Numbered from the stretch's first letter, positions 1 through 8,775 are shown. The stretch is DNA of 52,505 nt from Geobacteraceae bacterium (GCA_025355965.1 JANXYR010000005.1:1-52505), one strand, 5' to 3'. A program made the numbers and translations. Notes: generated by a model from the sequence alone, not told the origin.

Positions 1-2
1 TA

Positions 3-137
3 TCTATCCCGCTTGGCTTCATCGCCGCCATTCTGGGGGCACTGATGTTCCCCAACCGTCGTTCGGAAGAGATGTTTGACGAGGTTTATGTTCGTCAGAA
101 TACCGGCCTCGGCATGGCAAAGGCTATTGATCACTGA
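3..137 (+). CDS. C-terminal end of a sodium:solute (cation/acetate) symporter, partial
   Basis: The reading frame is open from the left edge and stops at 135-137. The 44 visible residues start in a hydrophobic stretch (IPLGFIAAILGALMF) and finish with a charged cytoplasmic tail (NRRSEEMFDEVYVRQNTG, ending AIDH). This pattern resembles the last transmembrane helix and tail of ActP-type acetate symporters, which are common in acetate-oxidising Geobacter. The identification rests on a short tail, so the substrate is inferred. A strong terminator follows 39 bases after the stop, so this is probably the last gene of its transcript. Confidence 0.6.
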   Translation, partial: SIPLGFIAAILGALMFPNRRSEEMFDEVYVRQNTGLGMAKAIDH

Positions 138-175
138 TCACCGTCTCTGTTAAATTGTTAAAGCTGTGATATAGT

Positions 176-204
176 GGGGATGGCTTCGGCCATCCCCCTT
201 TTTT
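176..204 (+). terminator. Rho-independent terminator after the symporter
   Basis: A perfect 9-bp stem (GGGGATGGC / GCCATCCCC) closes a TTCG tetraloop and is followed by six T residues at 199-204. It ends the symporter transcript before the DUF362 gene. Confidence 0.93.
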
Positions 205-244
205 ATACAAAATGACTGTAGGCTAAGATCTGATGAGGACTTTC

Positions 245-1390
245 ATGGAAACTGTTTCAATTACCACAATTGACGGATATGAGCTTTCAAGCTTGAGGCA
301 AGCCGTTATTGAGCTACTAGAACCAATTGGCGGCATATCTGCGTTTATTAGTAGCGGTGATCGGGTTTTGCTTAAGCCGAACCTGTTATCCGCAAAAGAA
401 CCGGACAAGGCGGTCACTACACACCCAGCTCTGGTACGGGTAGTTGCCGAGCTTGTAGGAGAAGCGGGAGGGATTGTACTGATAGGCGATAGCCCCGGTA
501 TCGGCGGTTTTTTGCGTGTTGCTGAGAAAAGTGGCATTTATGATGCTGCACGTGAAAGCGGAGCATCACTGATTGAATTTAAAGAGGGCGTTGAGTTGCA
601 GGGGGATGGTACATTTCGCTCCATTCGGCTTGCCAGGGTATATTATGAGGCAGATAAGATCATCAACCTTCCTAAGCTGAAAACACATGAAATGATGACA
701 ATGACCTGCGCAGTCAAAAACCTGTTCGGGGCGGTAATCGGAACGGAAAAAGCTGGGTGGCATCTGAAGGCCGACCGTTCACAGCAGCTGTTTGCCAGAC
801 TGTTACTTGAAATATATCTGCTTAAAAAACCGGTTCTGAATATTGTTGACGCTATCACAGCAATGGAGGGAAACGGCCCTGGTAGCGGAGATCCGATTAA
901 ACTGGGACTATTGATCGCAGGAGCAAATCCGGTAGCGGTTGACGTGATCGCAGGGAGGTTGGCAGGAATACCTGCCGACCTGTTACACATTGAACTGGAA
1001 GCGGTCAGGATGGGACTACCTGGTGCAATTGTTGAAGATATTGTACTCTGCGGCACACCGATTGAGAATATTCCTAAAATCCGTTTTAAGCTGCCAACCG
1101 GCATGGACGTTCAATTCGGACTACCTGCATTTCTTACAAAAGCACTTAAAAATCACCTCACCTCGTATCCGGCAGCAGATTCTAAAACCTGTGTTCTATG
1201 CGGTATTTGCCGAGATGCCTGTCCGCCGGGAGCGATCGCCATACAAAACAGCGCGCTGTCGGTTGACAATGCGCGCTGTATTCGCTGCTGGTGCTGTCGT
1301 GAACTCTGCCCACTCGACGCCATGCAGATCAAGAGGGGACTATTACTTAGAACCCTTTTACTGTTATCTGGGAACAAAAATGGTTTATGA
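245..1390 (+). CDS. DUF362 domain protein with C-terminal 2x[4Fe-4S] ferredoxin domain
   Basis: This 381-residue protein has an N-terminal DUF362 domain over about residues 1-300 (motifs DRVLLKPNLL, LIGDSPG, NLPKLKTHEMMT) and a ferredoxin domain near residues 315-365 with two cysteine sets, CVLCGICRDACP and CIRCWCCRELCP. The second set carries an extra cysteine. DUF362 is a widespread domain of unknown function often fused to ferredoxins, so a redox role is likely but the substrate is unknown. I chose the ATG at 245 because GAGGA sits five bases upstream; the in-frame ATG at 233 overlaps that ribosome site and has none of its own. The 3' end overlaps the convergent DksA-like gene by six bases. 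Confidence 0.85.
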   Translation: METVSITTIDGYELSSLRQAVIELLEPIGGISAFISSGDRVLLKPNLLSAKEPDKAVTTHPALVRVVAELVGEAGGIVLIGDSPGIGGFLRVAEKSGIYDAARESGASLIEFKEGVELQGDGTFRSIRLARVYYEADKIINLPKLKTHEMMTMTCAVKNLFGAVIGTEKAGWHLKADRSQQLFARLLLEIYLLKKPVLNIVDAITAMEGNGPGSGDPIKLGLLIAGANPVAVDVIAGRLAGIPADLLHIELEAVRMGLPGAIVEDIVLCGTPIENIPKIRFKLPTGMDVQFGLPAFLTKALKNHLTSYPAADSKTCVLCGICRDACPPGAIAIQNSALSVDNARCIRCWCCRELCPLDAMQIKRGLLLRTLLLLSGNKNGL

Positions 1391-2113
1391 CTCTTCTTCT
1401 TCGCCGCCAAGAGGAATTTCGCGGTAGGCCCGCTCCTCCTCCACCCGCTTGGTTTGAGCCTGCAGTTTTTCAAGATCAGACTTGCATTTCACACAATGGC
1501 GGGTAAAAGGCATCGCTTTAAGTCTACCAAGAGGGATGTCTTCATCACACTCCTCACAAATACCATAATCACCTTCATCAATACGTAGCAACGATTCATC
1601 GATACTGTGTATTTTTTCACGTTCTCTATCACCAAGTAACAGACCCAGCTCCCGGTCGCGTTCGGAAGAGGCCTGATCATATATATCACCACCCGGCTCA
1701 ATTGCTGCGACCGCTTCAGTACCGTTCTTTACAGATTTTCTGATCTCACGGAGGGTATCTTCTTTCAACTTCTCAAGAATCAGTTTGATTTCCTGCCATT
1801 TTTGCTCTTGGTGTGCAACCGGTACAGATTGTGGAATGGAATGTATAACCACTGGTTCAACGGTAGCCTCAACTTTTGGAACCGCATTCTTGGCCAGTTT
1901 TGAATCAATCTCCTTTTTAGTCTCTGGAGTAAGCGGAGATTGAAGTTTTACTTTTGTATCAGCCTTCGTAGGTTTTGGAGCTTTTACAGACGTTAGATCC
2001 TGTTTTGCGACGACCGTACTCTTTGATTTAACAGCATTTTTTTTCTCTGGTGCCGGTTCGGGTGATGTCACTTTCGGCGCGGACTCTTTCGTTACTTTGT
2101 CTATTTTCGCCAT
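1385..2113 (-). CDS. DksA/TraR C4-type zinc-finger protein with long basic N-terminal extension
   Basis: The C-terminal half of this 242-residue protein matches the DksA/TraR family. It has a coiled region (about 110-190) and then a zinc finger with cysteine pairs CEEC and CVKC separated by a GRL-x-AMPFTRH stretch. DksA-type proteins bind in the RNA polymerase secondary channel and modulate the stringent response. The first roughly 100 residues are a low-complexity Lys/Pro/Ala/Thr/Val tail absent from classical DksA (about 150 residues). The tail may bind nucleic acid or act as a linker; this is inference. The gene stands alone downstream of the pal terminator. Confidence 0.8.
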   Translation of the reverse strand: MAKIDKVTKESAPKVTSPEPAPEKKNAVKSKSTVVAKQDLTSVKAPKPTKADTKVKLQSPLTPETKKEIDSKLAKNAVPKVEATVEPVVIHSIPQSVPVAHQEQKWQEIKLILEKLKEDTLREIRKSVKNGTEAVAAIEPGGDIYDQASSERDRELGLLLGDREREKIHSIDESLLRIDEGDYGICEECDEDIPLGRLKAMPFTRHCVKCKSDLEKLQAQTKRVEEERAYREIPLGGEEEES

Positions 2114-2291
2114 AATGTATTAATCTCCGCGTGCTGAATAGTAGTTGCGTTGCCTTAAAAAACGGCGGCAAAATATCACAGAAAACGGAGTATTTGTCAA
2201 GCATTGTGTTCCTGTTCGGCCTTACATAAAATCATAGATTATTCGGCAAATATTTCCGTGTAGAATAACCTAGATAACTTGTTTTTCCCCG

Positions 2292-2309
2292 ATGTACGAG
2301 AGCGTACAT
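2292..2309. repeat. Perfect inverted repeat ATGTACG-N4-CGTACAT
   Basis: A seven-base inverted repeat with an AGAG centre lies between the pal terminator and the start of the DksA-like gene. It could be an operator for that gene or a minor extra hairpin. Nothing in the sequence decides between these. Confidence 0.45.
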
Positions 2310-2311
2310 GT

Positions 2312-2342
2312 AAAAAACCACACCGGAAAGACTCCGGTGTGG
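2312..2342 (-). terminator. Rho-independent terminator of the tol-pal cluster
   Basis: Read on the minus strand, a perfect 9-bp stem CCACACCGG / CCGGTGTGG with a 7-base loop is followed by TTTTTT. It lies 28 bases downstream of the pal stop codon. Confidence 0.93.
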
Positions 2343-2369
2343 TCAGATATATCGATTTAAAATTGTTAC

Positions 2370-2978
2370 TTATTTAACGACAGCAAATTCGGCACGCCTG
2401 TTTTTTGCCCAAGCTGCTTCATCATTCCCGTTGACTGCCGGCTTTTCTTTGCCATAGCTGATAACGGAAAGGTTTTCGGTTTTAACACCAAGAGTTGTCA
2501 AATACTTCTGGACTGATTTAGCACGATGCTCTCCCAGTGCCAAGTTGTATTCAGCCGAACCGCGTTCATCACAATGTCCGGCAATTTGAATTTTTGCTCT
2601 TGGCATTGATTTAAGGATTACTGCAGCGTTTTTAGAGAGAACATCACGGGCATCCTGGCGGAGATCTGATTTGTCAAAATCAAAATAAACTGTTTCGAAT
2701 ACATTTTTAGCTGCAGCGCTCGAAGCCTGAGGAGAATCAGAACTCATAACCTCATTCTGTGCCGGCTTGACTTGCGTAGCCAGTCTGGCTTGCTCAGCCA
2801 AACGCGACTGTTCAGCCAGTTCAGCCTTTTCAGCCCGCTTAGCAGCATCCGTTTTTTCGGCTGCAACTACAGGTACAACGGCCTCCTCCTTTTTCACTAC
2901 TTCCTTGTTTGCACAACCGCCGGCAAGTAATGCGGCTATACTAATTCCTGCCAAAAATGCTACCAAACTTTTCTTCAT
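2370..2978 (-). CDS. pal: Peptidoglycan-associated lipoprotein Pal
   Basis: This is an outer-membrane lipoprotein that anchors the envelope to peptidoglycan as part of Tol-Pal. The start at 2978 gives a lipoprotein signal, MKKSLVAFLAG followed by a lipobox LLAGGC, and has AGGAG at good spacing; a longer in-frame extension upstream lacks these. A short Ala/Glu/Lys-rich linker leads to the OmpA-like domain over roughly residues 90-200, with VYFDFDKSDLR, AGHCDERGSAEYNLALGEHRA and the NRRAEF end typical of Pal. It is the last gene of tolQ-R-A-B-pal and is followed by a strong terminator. Confidence 0.95.
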   Translation of the reverse strand: MKKSLVAFLAGISIAALLAGGCANKEVVKKEEAVVPVVAAEKTDAAKRAEKAELAEQSRLAEQARLATQVKPAQNEVMSSDSPQASSAAAKNVFETVYFDFDKSDLRQDARDVLSKNAAVILKSMPRAKIQIAGHCDERGSAEYNLALGEHRAKSVQKYLTTLGVKTENLSVISYGKEKPAVNGNDEAAWAKNRRAEFAVVK

Positions 2979-3110
2979 TACAAACTCCTGTCCCGCATAA
3001 AATGAGGCATAATGCCTTGAAAAATCATATCTATGGATAATTATACATAACAGCGTTAGCAATGCAATAGGTAATAAAAGTATTCTGCGACACAATGCTT
3101 TACGACAACA

Positions 3111-4394
3111 TTAGTGCGCTGACCAGACTGGTTGAAAGTACAAAGTTTTCCCTTGAGAAACCTTTGTCTGTCCAGTCCCATCAGCGCGCATGACATATAC
3201 CCCGTTGCCACTGCTCCGTTTCGAACTGAAACATATAAATCGAGCATCTGCAGACCATGATGGATTTTCATTACTACCGTCAACTGTGAGTTGAGTATCC
3301 GAAGAACCATCAGTGGCAATGGTAAATATATTGAAGCCCGCACTGGTCATCCGTGAATATGCGATTTTGTCCCCCTTTGGAGACCAGCGCGGATTGACGT
3401 TGTAGTTGCCGGATGTTGTCAGGCGTCTGACATTGCTACCGTCGACATTCATAACAAATATCTGTGGCTTACCCAGACGATCTGATACAAAAGCGAGCTG
3501 CTTACCATCCGGAGACCAGGCTGGATAGAGATCAAGAGCCGGATTGGTTGTCAAACGGATGGGGTGGCTCCCATCTCTATCAAGAGTATAAATCTCTGCA
3601 TCACCATCCTTACTGAGCGCAAGAGCAATTTTATTGCCATCAGGTGACCAGATGCCAGTAATATTAAGCCCTTTACGATTGGAGAGAGCAACTTCGGCCG
3701 TATTGGACAAAGCGCGCCGATATAAATCCGGGTTGCCGCGCTTGTATGACGTAAAAATAATCTCGCGACCATCAGGAGAAAAATCCGGATTCAGGTTAAT
3801 GGAACCGTTTTTAGTCAAGGGAAGCGGATTATGGCCATCCCAGTCCATGACGTATATTTCCTTATTGCCAGTTTGCGTTGATACATAGGCAATTCTGGTA
3901 GTAAAAGCACCTTTTTCACCGGTAATAACACGCAGAATCTCATCTGCAAACGAATGACTGAAACGGCGCATATCTTTTGCAGACCCGAGGTAACGCTTTG
4001 CAGTAATCATTTTGCGATTGATGACATCAAAAAGGCGAAATTCGATCGTCAGGTGTTCGTCTTTCAGGCTGTATTCACTTCGGACCAACAGATCAAACCC
4101 GGCATTCAACCACGGCACAAAATCGGAATCAACCAGAGATAAGTTCCCTGTAGCGACTTGTTGTGATCGACCTTCCGCATTTACTACACCGGACATATTC
4201 ATATCAAATGCGATTATATCTGAAACCAGCTTGGCTGTTTCGTTATTGGGTGGTAAACCAAGCGAATGCGGGGAGTCAACAGCCAACTTCAGCTGACGAT
4301 TACCTGGAGCGGTGACCTCAATATAACCTGGCTGGGCATACATAACGGCTGGAGGTACAATGAAGAGCAGAATAAGCAGTAGCAATATTTTCAT
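3111..4394 (-). CDS. tolB: Tol-Pal system beta-propeller protein TolB
   Basis: TolB is the periplasmic partner of Pal. The 427-residue protein starts with a signal peptide (MKILLLLILLFIVPPAVMYAQ). A small N-terminal domain carries GLPPNNE and FDMNMSGV. It is followed by a six-bladed propeller of WD40-like PD40 repeats from about residue 190, seen as repeated NPDFSPDGREI, AWSPDGKQLAF and RWSPKGDKIAY motifs. The start at 4394 was chosen because it begins the signal peptide; upstream in-frame codons run into tolA. The gap to pal is 132 bases, so pal may have an extra promoter. Confidence 0.95.
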   Translation of the reverse strand: MKILLLLILLFIVPPAVMYAQPGYIEVTAPGNRQLKLAVDSPHSLGLPPNNETAKLVSDIIAFDMNMSGVVNAEGRSQQVATGNLSLVDSDFVPWLNAGFDLLVRSEYSLKDEHLTIEFRLFDVINRKMITAKRYLGSAKDMRRFSHSFADEILRVITGEKGAFTTRIAYVSTQTGNKEIYVMDWDGHNPLPLTKNGSINLNPDFSPDGREIIFTSYKRGNPDLYRRALSNTAEVALSNRKGLNITGIWSPDGNKIALALSKDGDAEIYTLDRDGSHPIRLTTNPALDLYPAWSPDGKQLAFVSDRLGKPQIFVMNVDGSNVRRLTTSGNYNVNPRWSPKGDKIAYSRMTSAGFNIFTIATDGSSDTQLTVDGSNENPSWSADARFICFSSKRSSGNGVYVMRADGTGQTKVSQGKTLYFQPVWSAH

Positions 4395-4410
4395 GATGTT
4401 TCCATATGGT

Positions 4411-5181
4411 TTATCGTGATGTACCGTTAGAGATACCCTTTGGTTTAAAAAGAAAGCCGTTTTCATAAACAGCGTGGTTCGGTGGCGCGGTAAACTTTTC
4501 ACTTGCCAGATCAATTGCCCGCCGAACCGCCAGTTCAAACGCCACATCACCACTACTACGTTCCATCTTCATCCGCAGAAGTTTGCCGTCCGCCGAAATA
4601 AACAGCCTTATCGCCACTTCAGGTTTTTTTGTGGTGGAGTAGCTCGTCACTTTCAGCGCATCTTCAAGTCGTGATTTGATGAAATCGCCATAGCGGCTGC
4701 CAGACTCAGTGCCGTTAGCTCCAGGCGTACCGATTTTAGCGCTGCTGCCGGTTTTTACCCTGCTACGTAACTTTTCGAGAACGGCTTCTTCACGCCGGGC
4801 CTCACTGTTCCTCTCCATCTTTGCCATCCGCTCAGCAAAAGCCGATTCGCTCTCAACTGATTCTTGCGGAGCGGCCGGTTTTACAAGCTTCGTGCCGACC
4901 TTTGGAACGGACTTTGATGGGGACGGCTTCGCCATTGGTGGGGGTTGTGCAAGAGGTGGCGCAGATTCGGCTTCACCCGGCTTTTGCGCTGAACTACCAG
5001 ATTGCGGATTGGCCACAGGCAGGTTAACAATATCCACATAATATGTTTCCTGAATCGCCATCTGTGACGGATATAATTGTCCCCACCACACCAACAACAA
5101 AAAAACCGCCATGTGAATGACGGCCGACGCTATGAAACTGACACCCATACCGGTGTCAATTCTCAATGGTTTGGCGCTCAT
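4411..5181 (-). CDS. tolA: TolA/TonB-family envelope-spanning protein of the Tol-Pal system
   Basis: This 256-residue protein has one N-terminal membrane helix (about 15-38, VSFIASAVIHMAVFLLLVWW). A Pro/Lys/Ser-rich periplasmic linker follows, with a helical stretch near residues 110-140, and then a TonB/TolA C-terminal domain (about 165-250). In Tol-Pal it transmits proton-motive-force energy from TolQR to the outer membrane. Its ATG overlaps the tolR stop by one base (TAATG), so translation is coupled. It is shorter than enterobacterial TolA because the long helical domain is reduced. Confidence 0.88.
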   Translation of the reverse strand: MSAKPLRIDTGMGVSFIASAVIHMAVFLLLVWWGQLYPSQMAIQETYYVDIVNLPVANPQSGSSAQKPGEAESAPPLAQPPPMAKPSPSKSVPKVGTKLVKPAAPQESVESESAFAERMAKMERNSEARREEAVLEKLRSRVKTGSSAKIGTPGANGTESGSRYGDFIKSRLEDALKVTSYSTTKKPEVAIRLFISADGKLLRMKMERSSGDVAFELAVRRAIDLASEKFTAPPNHAVYENGFLFKPKGISNGTSR

Positions 5182-5594
5182 TACTTTGCAGCCGGTTCCG
5201 TCACCATGCCAAGGCGCTCTATACCAGCTCCCTTGATATCAGCCATGGTTCGTACTACCTCACCGTACGGAACTCCAGCGTCAGCCTTCAAAAACACCTC
5301 TTTTTTTGCTCTGGTAGCGACCAGTTTTGAGAGGCGTGTGCGCAGTTCTCCAACCGGAACTTCATCTTTGTCGATAAAAACTTTGCTGTTTTTGTCAACT
5401 GAGACGACGATTGATTCCTCAGCAGGAGTCATAGCCTTTGTATCTGCTTTAGGGAGGTTTACCTGCACTCCCTGCTGCATCATCGGGGCGGTTACCATAA
5501 AGATAACCAGCAACACCAGCATGACATCCACCAGTGGAGTTACGTTTATCTCGGACATTACGGCACGATTGTTGTTGTGTCCTCCCATGGCCAT
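5181..5594 (-). CDS. tolR: Biopolymer transport protein TolR/ExbD
   Basis: This 137-residue inner-membrane protein has a short cytoplasmic N-terminus, one transmembrane helix (VTPLVDVMLVLLVIFMV) containing the conserved Asp of the ExbD/TolR proton path, and a periplasmic domain. It works with TolQ as the proton-driven motor of Tol-Pal. The start could also be the second ATG two codons later. The gap to tolQ is three bases. Confidence 0.93.
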   Translation of the reverse strand: MAMGGHNNNRAVMSEINVTPLVDVMLVLLVIFMVTAPMMQQGVQVNLPKADTKAMTPAEESIVVSVDKNSKVFIDKDEVPVGELRTRLSKLVATRAKKEVFLKADAGVPYGEVVRTMADIKGAGIERLGMVTEPAAK

Positions 5595-5597
5595 GGT

Positions 5598-6269
5598 TTA
5601 TTTCCCCGCGATATTGCGCTGTACGATATTGAGAAATTCGGTGGTGAAACTGTCCATTTCGTTTATCAGTACGCGTATTTTATGTTGGAAGTGATTGTAG
5701 GCCATAACAGCCGGTATAGCTGCCACCAGGCCAATAGCAGTGGCGATCAGCGCTTCGGCAATACCAGGAGCGACAACGGCCAGCGAAGCGGAACCGGTTT
5801 TGCCAATACCCTCAAACGCCGTCATAATGCCCCATACGGTGCCGAACAGACCGATAAAGGGTGATGTGGAACCGGTTGTAGCAAGGAATGTTAGATATTT
5901 TTCAAGCCGAGTTATCTCTGAATTAGTCGCACGTCTCAAGGCACGAGAGACATTTTCGACTCCCCCCAAGTCTGTACTGAGGGCGCTACCGTCGCTTTTG
6001 CTATCGGTCTCGACAACTTTTTTCAACTCATTGTATCCTTCGTTGAATAAAACAGTCAGGGGAGAGTTGGCAAACCGGTCAACCTGGGATGCAATTGCGT
6101 CAAACCGCTTTGACTTCCAGAAAAAGTCCATAAAGCGTTCGGATTCACTCTTTGCCCGTTGAACCTGAAAAAATTTAAACAGGATAATGCCCCAAGAAAC
6201 TACCGAGAATGAGAGGAGAAGCAACAGGACAAGTTTAACAATAATACCGGCGCCGAGGATTATGGCCAC
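5598..6269 (-). CDS. tolQ: Tol-Pal system motor protein TolQ (MotA/TolQ/ExbB family)
   Basis: The protein has a first membrane helix near its N-terminus (IIVKLVLLLLLSFSVVSWGIILF), a cytoplasmic loop, and two C-terminal helices with the family motifs GLFGTVWGIMTAF and GLVAAIPAVMAYNHF. I chose a GTG start at 6269 (223 residues) because GGAGG lies eight bases upstream; a TTG at 6302 is an alternative without a ribosome site. It is the first gene of the tol cluster, with 107 bases between this start and the coaBC stop. Confidence 0.92.
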   Translation of the reverse strand: MAIILGAGIIVKLVLLLLLSFSVVSWGIILFKFFQVQRAKSESERFMDFFWKSKRFDAIASQVDRFANSPLTVLFNEGYNELKKVVETDSKSDGSALSTDLGGVENVSRALRRATNSEITRLEKYLTFLATTGSTSPFIGLFGTVWGIMTAFEGIGKTGSASLAVVAPGIAEALIATAIGLVAAIPAVMAYNHFQHKIRVLINEMDSFTTEFLNIVQRNIAGK

Positions 6270-6376
6270 GGATGATACCTCCACATGGGTTAGAAACTGC
6301 AAAAACGTAGTACGTTCAAACAGTCAAGTCAAGACAAAACAGACAAGACAAAATAGAGCCAGCCGGCTTCAACTCT

Positions 6377-7585
6377 TTAGTGCTGTGTCAGCCTTGCAAC
6401 TACATGGTCAAGAATTGATCCGGCCAGTTGGTCCTTCGACATCAACCCGCACTGGCTGCTGCTGCCATCCCTGAAAAATAGTAGCGCCCGGTTTGTATCT
6501 ACATTAAAACCGGCATCTGCCTGACTGACGTCATTGGCAACTATCATATCCAGATTTTTTTCCTTCAACTTTTTTGCTGCATTTTCTGCCAGCGCATCGG
6601 TTTCAGCGGCAAATCCGACCAGAAACGGTCGCGGCATTAATCCACTATCCAGAGCACCCAGTCCAGCCAGAATATCAGGGTTTTTAATCAGCTCAATTGT
6701 TGTTGAATCAGCACTCTTCTTGATCTTTGTAAGGTTTCTAGCCAGAGGTCGATAGTCTGCTACCGCAGCCGCTTTTATTACCACATCACATTTAGCCACG
6801 TGCGCCATGACCTCACTCTGCATCTCACTGGCACTTGTAACGGCGATAACACTTACACCACAAGGTTTATCCAGCGCAGTTGGACCGCTGACCAACAGCA
6901 CTTTAGCGCCACGTCGCCGAGCTGCGCGTGCCAGGGCATAGCCCATCTTACCCGAGGAGTGGTTACTGATATAACGAACCGGATCTATCTCCTCGCGTGT
7001 CGGTCCGGCAGTGATCAGTATCGTTCTGCCAGCCAGATCCTTTTCGGTCAGTGCAGCAAGGGCACTCTCGAAGATGGCTTCCGGCGCGGCCAGCTTCCCT
7101 TCCCCTTGCCACCCGCATGCCAGGTTACCGCTGATCGGAGCCTCAAACAGGTAACCCAGACGGCGCAGTTTCTCTTCATTCTCCTGATAAATCGGGTTGG
7201 TAAACATATTGACGTTCATCGCCGGGGCGAACAGAACCGGGGCTTTGGTAGCCATGACCGTTGTGGTGAGCATATCGTCGGCAATGCCGTTGGCTATTTT
7301 ACCGATAATATTGGCCGTTGCAGGGGCAACGATGAATAGATCTGCCCGGTCTGCAAGTGAGATGTGTCCAATTTCCCGTTCTGCAATCAGGTTAAACAGC
7401 TCCGTATGTACCGGGTTTGACGACAGTGTTTGAAAGGTAAGCGGAGCGACGAATTCCTGAGCCGCACGTGTCATAATAACGTGGACATCTGCTCCCGATT
7501 TAGTCAAAAGCCGCAACAGTTCAATAGCTTTGTAGGCGGCAATACCGCCACAAACACCCAGGATGATCTTTTTATTCCTAAGCAT
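6377..7585 (-). CDS. coaBC: Bifunctional phosphopantothenoylcysteine decarboxylase / phosphopantothenate-cysteine ligase
   Basis: CoaBC joins cysteine to 4'-phosphopantothenate and then decarboxylates the product, in coenzyme A synthesis. The 402-residue protein has the flavoprotein decarboxylase domain first (ILGVCGGIAAYKAIELLR, the PAMN motif in LFAPAMNVNM, and the active-site-loop cysteine in GNLACGWQGEGK). The ligase domain follows from about residue 185 (ILITAGPTREEIDPVRYISN, KKLKEKNLDMIVANDV). The ATG at 7585 begins the canonical N-terminus. It follows the hydrolase gene by 13 bases on the same strand, so the two are probably co-transcribed. Confidence 0.96.
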   Translation of the reverse strand: MLRNKKIILGVCGGIAAYKAIELLRLLTKSGADVHVIMTRAAQEFVAPLTFQTLSSNPVHTELFNLIAEREIGHISLADRADLFIVAPATANIIGKIANGIADDMLTTTVMATKAPVLFAPAMNVNMFTNPIYQENEEKLRRLGYLFEAPISGNLACGWQGEGKLAAPEAIFESALAALTEKDLAGRTILITAGPTREEIDPVRYISNHSSGKMGYALARAARRRGAKVLLVSGPTALDKPCGVSVIAVTSASEMQSEVMAHVAKCDVVIKAAAVADYRPLARNLTKIKKSADSTTIELIKNPDILAGLGALDSGLMPRPFLVGFAAETDALAENAAKKLKEKNLDMIVANDVSQADAGFNVDTNRALLFFRDGSSSQCGLMSKDQLAGSILDHVVARLTQH

Positions 7586-7598
7586 ATAAAGTTCCGCC

Positions 7599-8222
7599 TC
7601 AGAAATATGGATTGCAGCGTTTTTCGTGTCCGATGGTCGTCTGCGGGCCATGCCCTGGATAGGCAATCACATCGTCCGGCAGTACAAAGAGCTTGGTACG
7701 GATTGATTCCAGCAACTGTTCATGTGATCCACCAGGCAGATCGGTACGTCCGATTGAATCGGCAAAGAGTGTGTCACCAGTGATCACTTTATGCTCGTCC
7801 TCAAAATAGAGACAGCATCCCCCCTGAGTGTGGCCTGGGGTATGGAGAACTTTCAGACGACAAGTGCCAAATAAGACGTCCATGCCGTTAACCAGATATG
7901 CATCTGCTTCCGGTGAATTTTCCCCCTGTAAACCATAATTACGGGCAACATCGGCAGACCTGCTCAACATGGGTGCATCCGCCTGATGGATCAGGAGACG
8001 TGCACCAAATGCCGCCAAAGCCCGACTGTTTCCCCCAAGATGGTCAAAATGCCCGTGCGTGTTGATTATCGTGTGGATCTTCAGCTTGTGCTGTTCCACC
8101 AAGCTGATAATTTGCTCTACATCACCACCAGGATCGACAACGATGCCTTCACGACTCTGTTCGCACGCAACAATATAACAGTTAACTGACAGTGGACCTA
8201 CGGCAATTGATTCAAATATCAT
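7599..8222 (-). CDS. Metallo-beta-lactamase fold hydrolase, glyoxalase II-like
   Basis: This 207-residue MBL-fold enzyme has the metal-binding motif THGHFDHLGG, a second histidine in HTPGHTQGG, the bridging Asp in VITGDTLF and a C-terminal histidine in YPGHGPQT. That pattern matches the small YcbL/glyoxalase-II-like group, which hydrolyse thioesters such as S-lactoylglutathione; the actual substrate is not determinable. The ATG at 8222 has GAGAG five bases upstream; a GTG at 8228 overlaps that site. It is upstream of coaBC and divergent from the ferredoxin gene. Confidence 0.88.
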   Translation of the reverse strand: MIFESIAVGPLSVNCYIVACEQSREGIVVDPGGDVEQIISLVEQHKLKIHTIINTHGHFDHLGGNSRALAAFGARLLIHQADAPMLSRSADVARNYGLQGENSPEADAYLVNGMDVLFGTCRLKVLHTPGHTQGGCCLYFEDEHKVITGDTLFADSIGRTDLPGGSHEQLLESIRTKLFVLPDDVIAYPGHGPQTTIGHEKRCNPYF

Positions 8223-8290
8223 AAACACTCTCGTTTTATTCGATTCCGGTATATATTCAGCCGGGTAAATCTAAAGCAACTCACTGTTTA

Positions 8291-8318
8291 TTGACAACCA
8301 CCGTGGACATGTTACACT
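8291..8318 (+). promoter_or_regulatory. Sigma-70-type promoter for ferredoxin-rubredoxin
   Basis: TTGACA (8291-8296), a 16-base spacer and TACACT (8313-8318) lie 43 bases upstream of the ferredoxin start, in the divergent gap. The -35 is a perfect match and the -10 matches four of six positions. Confidence 0.6.
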
Positions 8319-8360
8319 GTGACTCGTCTTTACCAAGCAACTACTATCGGAGAAAAACAA

Positions 8361-8546
8361 ATGAAAATAGTTGTCGTAGAAACAGAAAACTGTATAAGTT
8401 GCGGACTATGTATTTCAACCTGCCCGACTGTTTTTAGATTTGACAGCAGTGGCAAGTCGGAGTGTTTTGATCCCGCCGGAGCTCCCGAAGCTGAGATTCA
8501 AAGTGCTATTGATGGCTGCCCAGTCCAGTGTATCCGCTGGACATAA
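8361..8546 (+). CDS. Small [4Fe-4S] ferredoxin
   Basis: This 61-residue ferredoxin has one cluster-binding set, CISCGLCISTCP, and a distal cysteine in DGCPVQCI. The acidic surface (DSSGKSE, APEAEIQ) fits the mono-cluster 4Fe-4S ferredoxins found in anaerobes. The ATG at 8361 has a GGAGA site; an upstream in-frame ATG at 8319 adds 14 residues unlike the family. A rubredoxin gene follows after 23 bases, so the two soluble electron carriers are co-transcribed. Confidence 0.92.
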   Translation: MKIVVVETENCISCGLCISTCPTVFRFDSSGKSECFDPAGAPEAEIQSAIDGCPVQCIRWT

Positions 8547-8569
8547 ATACAATTAAGGAGCTATAAACT

Positions 8570-8728
8570 ATGGAACGTTGGATCTGTACTATCTGTCAGT
8601 ATGTCTACGACCCCGCCGTAGGCGATCCTGATCGCGACATTGCACCAGGAACATCATTTGATGCTCTGCCTGACGACTGGTGCTGTCCACTCTGCGGTGC
8701 AGGAAAAGATGTCTTCGAAAAAGAATAA
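8570..8728 (+). CDS. Rubredoxin
   Basis: This 52-residue protein has the two iron-binding CxxC motifs of rubredoxin, [10 protein letters not shown] and CPLCGAGK, with the conserved core [11 protein letters not shown] between them. Rubredoxins carry single electrons, often to oxygen- or peroxide-reducing enzymes in anaerobes. AAGGAG precedes the ATG by seven bases. The gene is second in a two-gene unit with the ferredoxin. Confidence 0.96.
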   Translation: MERWICTICQYVYDPAVGDPDRDIAPGTSFDALPDDWCCPLCGAGKDVFEKE

Positions 8729-8739
8729 AAGAAACCGGA

Positions 8740-8757
8740 GCGGGCTTTCGAGCCCGC
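8740..8757. terminator. Hairpin between convergent rubredoxin and zinc-ribbon genes
   Basis: A 7-bp perfect stem GCGGGCT-TTCG-AGCCCGC sits between two converging genes. The T tract is weak on the plus strand and moderate on the minus strand (GGTTTCTTTT), so it may serve both directions. Confidence 0.6.
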
Positions 8758-8775
8758 CCCACTGTTTCTGTAGTC

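Noticed and set aside
6302..6377. Upstream TTG start extending TolQ
   Set aside because: It lacks a ribosome site and adds residues before the usual N-terminus; the GTG at 6269 has GGAGG in front.
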